A stretch of DNA of 64,000 bases from Nostoc sp. CENA543. Lineage in GTDB: Bacteria > Cyanobacteriota > Cyanobacteriia > Cyanobacteriales > Nostocaceae. Shown piece by piece: positions 61,913 to 64,000 of this stretch. The position numbers and the translations under genes were made by a program. A model generated the notes under the pieces. The model did no database searches, was not told where the DNA came from, and saw only the letters and a program-made list of their open reading frames with translations. Numbering within the stretch: the first letter of the stretch is position 1; the number at the start of each line of letters is the position of its first letter. The stretch covers positions 3,596,001-3,660,000 of the forward strand of contig NZ_CP023278.1 of assembly GCF_002896875.1 (NCBI RefSeq). Reading direction: 5' to 3'.

Positions 61913-64000
61913 TTACTGGTTAGTGCTGATGTATCCCAACATAGCAGAACTTTGGAATAAAGCATTACATTTGCTTTCTTCGACAATACAGATACTACTG
62001 AGGGCTTGTTGATAAACTTCTGTATCTTCCTGTTGTAAAGAAAGTTGGGCGGCTAGTTGTAAATCTTCAATGGCTTTGGTGTATTGGGGGTCAGATTTAT
62101 TACCTGTTAGTTGCACAATTTCATAGCGCACCATCCCCCGTTTGAGGTAAACTTTGGCGAGTTTGTCGTTAATTTTTAAGGCTTGGTCAAAGTCAACTAT
62201 CGCCTGTTGGTATTGTTGCACAGAGTTGTTACTATATTGGGCGATTTGATAGCGGACAGAACCACGTTGAAAATAAGCTTCGGATTTAGCGGCGTTGAGT
62301 TTCAAGGCTTGGTCAAAATCTGCGATCGCTTCTTGATATTCTTGGAGCGTATCGCTACTGTATTTAGCAATTTGGGAGTAAACAATCCCTCTTCTGATAT
62401 AGGCTTCGGCTTCTTTGTCGTTGAGACTCAAAGCTTGGTTAAAATCTGCGATCGCCAGTTTATATTCTTTATCGGGGTCGTTGCTATATTCTGCCATCAT
62501 ATAGCGTGCATTGCCTCGATTGACAAAGGCTTTGATTTCCTGGGGATTCAGTTGTAATGCCGCACTGTAGTCTGCTAGCGCGCCTTCGTAGTCTTTGAGA
62601 TTGTAACGAGCATTACCCCGATTTACATAGGCTTTGCTGTTGTTGGGTTCTTTTTGGATGGCTTGGGTAAAGTTGTCTGCCGCCTGTTTATAGTCTCGCA
62701 CTTGGTAAGCTGCATGACCTTGCTGGTAATAATCAGCAAAACTTAAGGTAGGAGGATTAACATTAGGCTGTGTAATTAAGCTTTGCTGGGCATAATGATT
62801 CCGTGACACCAACGGACGGGTTAATTTCATCATCACATCTAAGTATCCCAATACCCCAAACCCCAACAAGCAACAGACTACAGGATATAGTCGCTTTCTC
62901 AGACGGCGGCGTTTTGGTGCAGCACTAGGGTTAGTGGATGGCCAGTTGCTTTGGTATAAAGGCATGACTGGCAATGGTAAACCAATAGGTTGCGTCGGTG
63001 GAGAGTAGCGTCTTTTTTTGGTGGTGGTACGGGGGCGTAAATGTTCTTTTCTTTCTATCGCCTGCACGGAAGGGAAAGGATCTCTACCACCCAAGCGGAC
63101 TGATCTTTCACACCAAGGACAACTATGGAGGTGATTACTGTAGCGATGCTGGTGATTCGCACTACAAACAGTCAAAGAGTCTTCCGCTTCTGCGAGGGCG
63201 GATAACCAAGCTTGAGCTGTAGGACGCTGTTGGGGGGCGTAATGTCCATCCTCAAAGCACTGCACAAACAGTTGTTGCAATCGAGGATGCAGAATTTCCC
63301 AAGGTGGGGCAATGGGTGTAGGCAGATAAGGGACTTTGCGCTGTTGACTGTAGGTGAAATGTCCAGCCGCAATTCTGGCTTCGTAGGGTGGTGGTTCAGC
63401 AACGCCTTGGTAAATCCCAGAGAAAGGATGTGTACCTTCCATTAATAATTGGAAGATTAACACCCCTAAGCCAAAGACATCATGACTTAAATCGCGATCG
63501 TGGTGAGCAAAGATTTTATTCTGTAACTCTGGGGGTGTAAATTCCGGTTTACCCACCGGACACCGATACACCATATCGTTTTCTGAGTCACGCACTTGGA
63601 AAGAATCCGTATCTACCAAGGTAACTAAGGCTGTGTCACTAACGAGAATATTCGACTCATTGACATCGCCTACACAGTAACCACTATTATGTAAAGCGGC
63701 AAAAGCCGCCGCTAAGTTGCGAGCTGTCCGCAGCAAATACTGATAATTAAACAACGGGCAGTGTTGGCGGCGAGTTCTGGGGTTGTAAAAGTCAATGATG
63801 GGACGCATTCCCCGAATGCGGGGCATTAAAAATCCCACAATGCTTTTACTGTCATCCGTCCCCCACAATAATTCCTGTGGCCAGGCAATGGAAATATGCC
63901 CCAGATTTGCCGTTGGGTTTTCCGGTGGGTTAGCCAGCATCGCCCGTAGTTTATGGGCATGAGCGACTGTTGATTTGTGATAAACCTTAGCGACTAAATC
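61913..64000 (-). CDS. Protein kinase-like (YegI type) with zinc-ribbon and TPR repeats, truncated by the right edge
   Basis: The reverse strand is open from the right edge to 61913. The in-frame codons before the internal ATG at 63940 read DLVAKVYHK, the ATP-binding lysine strand of a kinase domain, so the gene begins beyond 64000. Kinase motifs include GDVNESNILV (catalytic Asp) and LVDTDSFQV in the DFG position. After it comes CPWCERSVRLGGRDPFPS, a zinc-ribbon-like segment of the YegI type, one TM helix, and about six TPR units, some lengthened by YSND- or YSSD-containing inserts. YegI-type kinases often pair with vWA and PP2C proteins, which may lie beyond the edge. Confidence 0.82.
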   Translation of the reverse strand, partial: DLVAKVYHKSTVAHAHKLRAMLANPPENPTANLGHISIAWPQELLWGTDDSKSIVGFLMPRIRGMRPIIDFYNPRTRRQHCPLFNYQYLLRTARNLAAAFAALHNSGYCVGDVNESNILVSDTALVTLVDTDSFQVRDSENDMVYRCPVGKPEFTPPELQNKIFAHHDRDLSHDVFGLGVLIFQLLMEGTHPFSGIYQGVAEPPPYEARIAAGHFTYSQQRKVPYLPTPIAPPWEILHPRLQQLFVQCFEDGHYAPQQRPTAQAWLSALAEAEDSLTVCSANHQHRYSNHLHSCPWCERSVRLGGRDPFPSVQAIERKEHLRPRTTTKKRRYSPPTQPIGLPLPVMPLYQSNWPSTNPSAAPKRRRLRKRLYPVVCCLLGFGVLGYLDVMMKLTRPLVSRNHYAQQSLITQPNVNPPTLSFADYYQQGHAAYQVRDYKQAADNFTQAIQKEPNNSKAYVNRGNARYNLKDYEGALADYSAALQLNPQEIKAFVNRGNARYMMAEYSNDPDKEYKLAIADFNQALSLNDKEAEAYIRRGIVYSQIAKYSSDTLQEYQEAIADFDQALKLNAAKSEAYFQRGSVRYQIAQYSNNSVQQYQQAIVDFDQALKINDKLAKVYLKRGMVRYEIVQLTGNKSDPQYTKAIEDLQLAAQLSLQQEDTEVYQQALSSICIVEESKCNALFQSSAMLGYISTNQ

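Overview
This window looks like a chromosomal segment of a filamentous, heterocyst-forming cyanobacterium (Nostocales: Nostoc, Anabaena, Trichormus or a close relative). The evidence is the many GCGATCGC (HIP1) octamers, tandem arrays of 7-nt units typical of heterocystous genomes, cyanobacterial marker families (RRM-type Rbp, DUF1818, XisH/XisI, short RpoZ, zinc-finger-less TopA with a Lys/Thr/Ser tail), and a polysaccharide locus whose order matches, from memory, the heterocyst envelope polysaccharide (HEP) island of Anabaena PCC 7120. No rRNA operon, insertion sequence, transposase or CRISPR array was seen.

Layout. Positions 1-3.9 kb hold a leftward group: a hydantoinase/oxoprolinase A subunit, a small membrane protein, a DUF1445 protein and an edge-truncated LRV-repeat ORF. 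4.0-6.6 kb holds an XisH/XisI pair facing a soluble protein that joins a putative HTH region to a periplasmic-binding-protein fold. 7-31 kb is housekeeping and conserved genes: ferritin-like protein, isoaspartyl peptidase, RRM protein, a DUF6745 pair, topA, aroQ with an overlapping 45-codon ORF, a 7TM-HD phosphodiesterase, GNAT, tRNA-Met-type(CAT), tRNA-Pro(TGG), DUF1818, rpoZ, an adenosine-deaminase-like gene, purA, rplY, dienelactone hydrolase, Uma2, an APH-AAA kinase fusion and a YdcF/ElyC-type protein.

From 31.4 to 55.2 kb, nineteen genes all run leftward and form one exopolysaccharide locus: rfbF, an LhgO-like FAD oxidase, GT8, an SDR, GT2, a PhyH-type dioxygenase, rfbC, a SAF-domain oxidoreductase, GT4, a Wzc-like co-polymerase/kinase, a HepC-type sugar-transferase-like protein, the HepA-type ABC exporter, five GT2 and one GT4 enzymes, and an O-antigen-ligase-like protein. 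Together they would make activated sugars, assemble a repeat unit and export or ligate it. Long AT-rich gaps lie before hepC (750 bp) and hepA (304 bp); the hepA gap holds a perfect 17-bp inverted repeat.

From 55.8 kb to the right edge are two signalling proteins on the minus strand: a 1976-residue Ser/Thr kinase-AAA-GAF-histidine kinase and a kinase with zinc-ribbon and TPR repeats that continues past the edge.

Most interesting points: the hepA/hepC upstream palindromes; a HepC that seems to lack the catalytic acidic pair of phosphoglycosyl transferases; a Wzc-like protein with an altered Walker A' motif; a 2-oxoglutarate-related set of redox enzymes inside a polysaccharide locus; the HTH-binding-protein fusion; and an orphan terminator that suggests an unannotated small RNA near 20.5-20.7 kb. 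All functions are read from sequence patterns; no database search was run.
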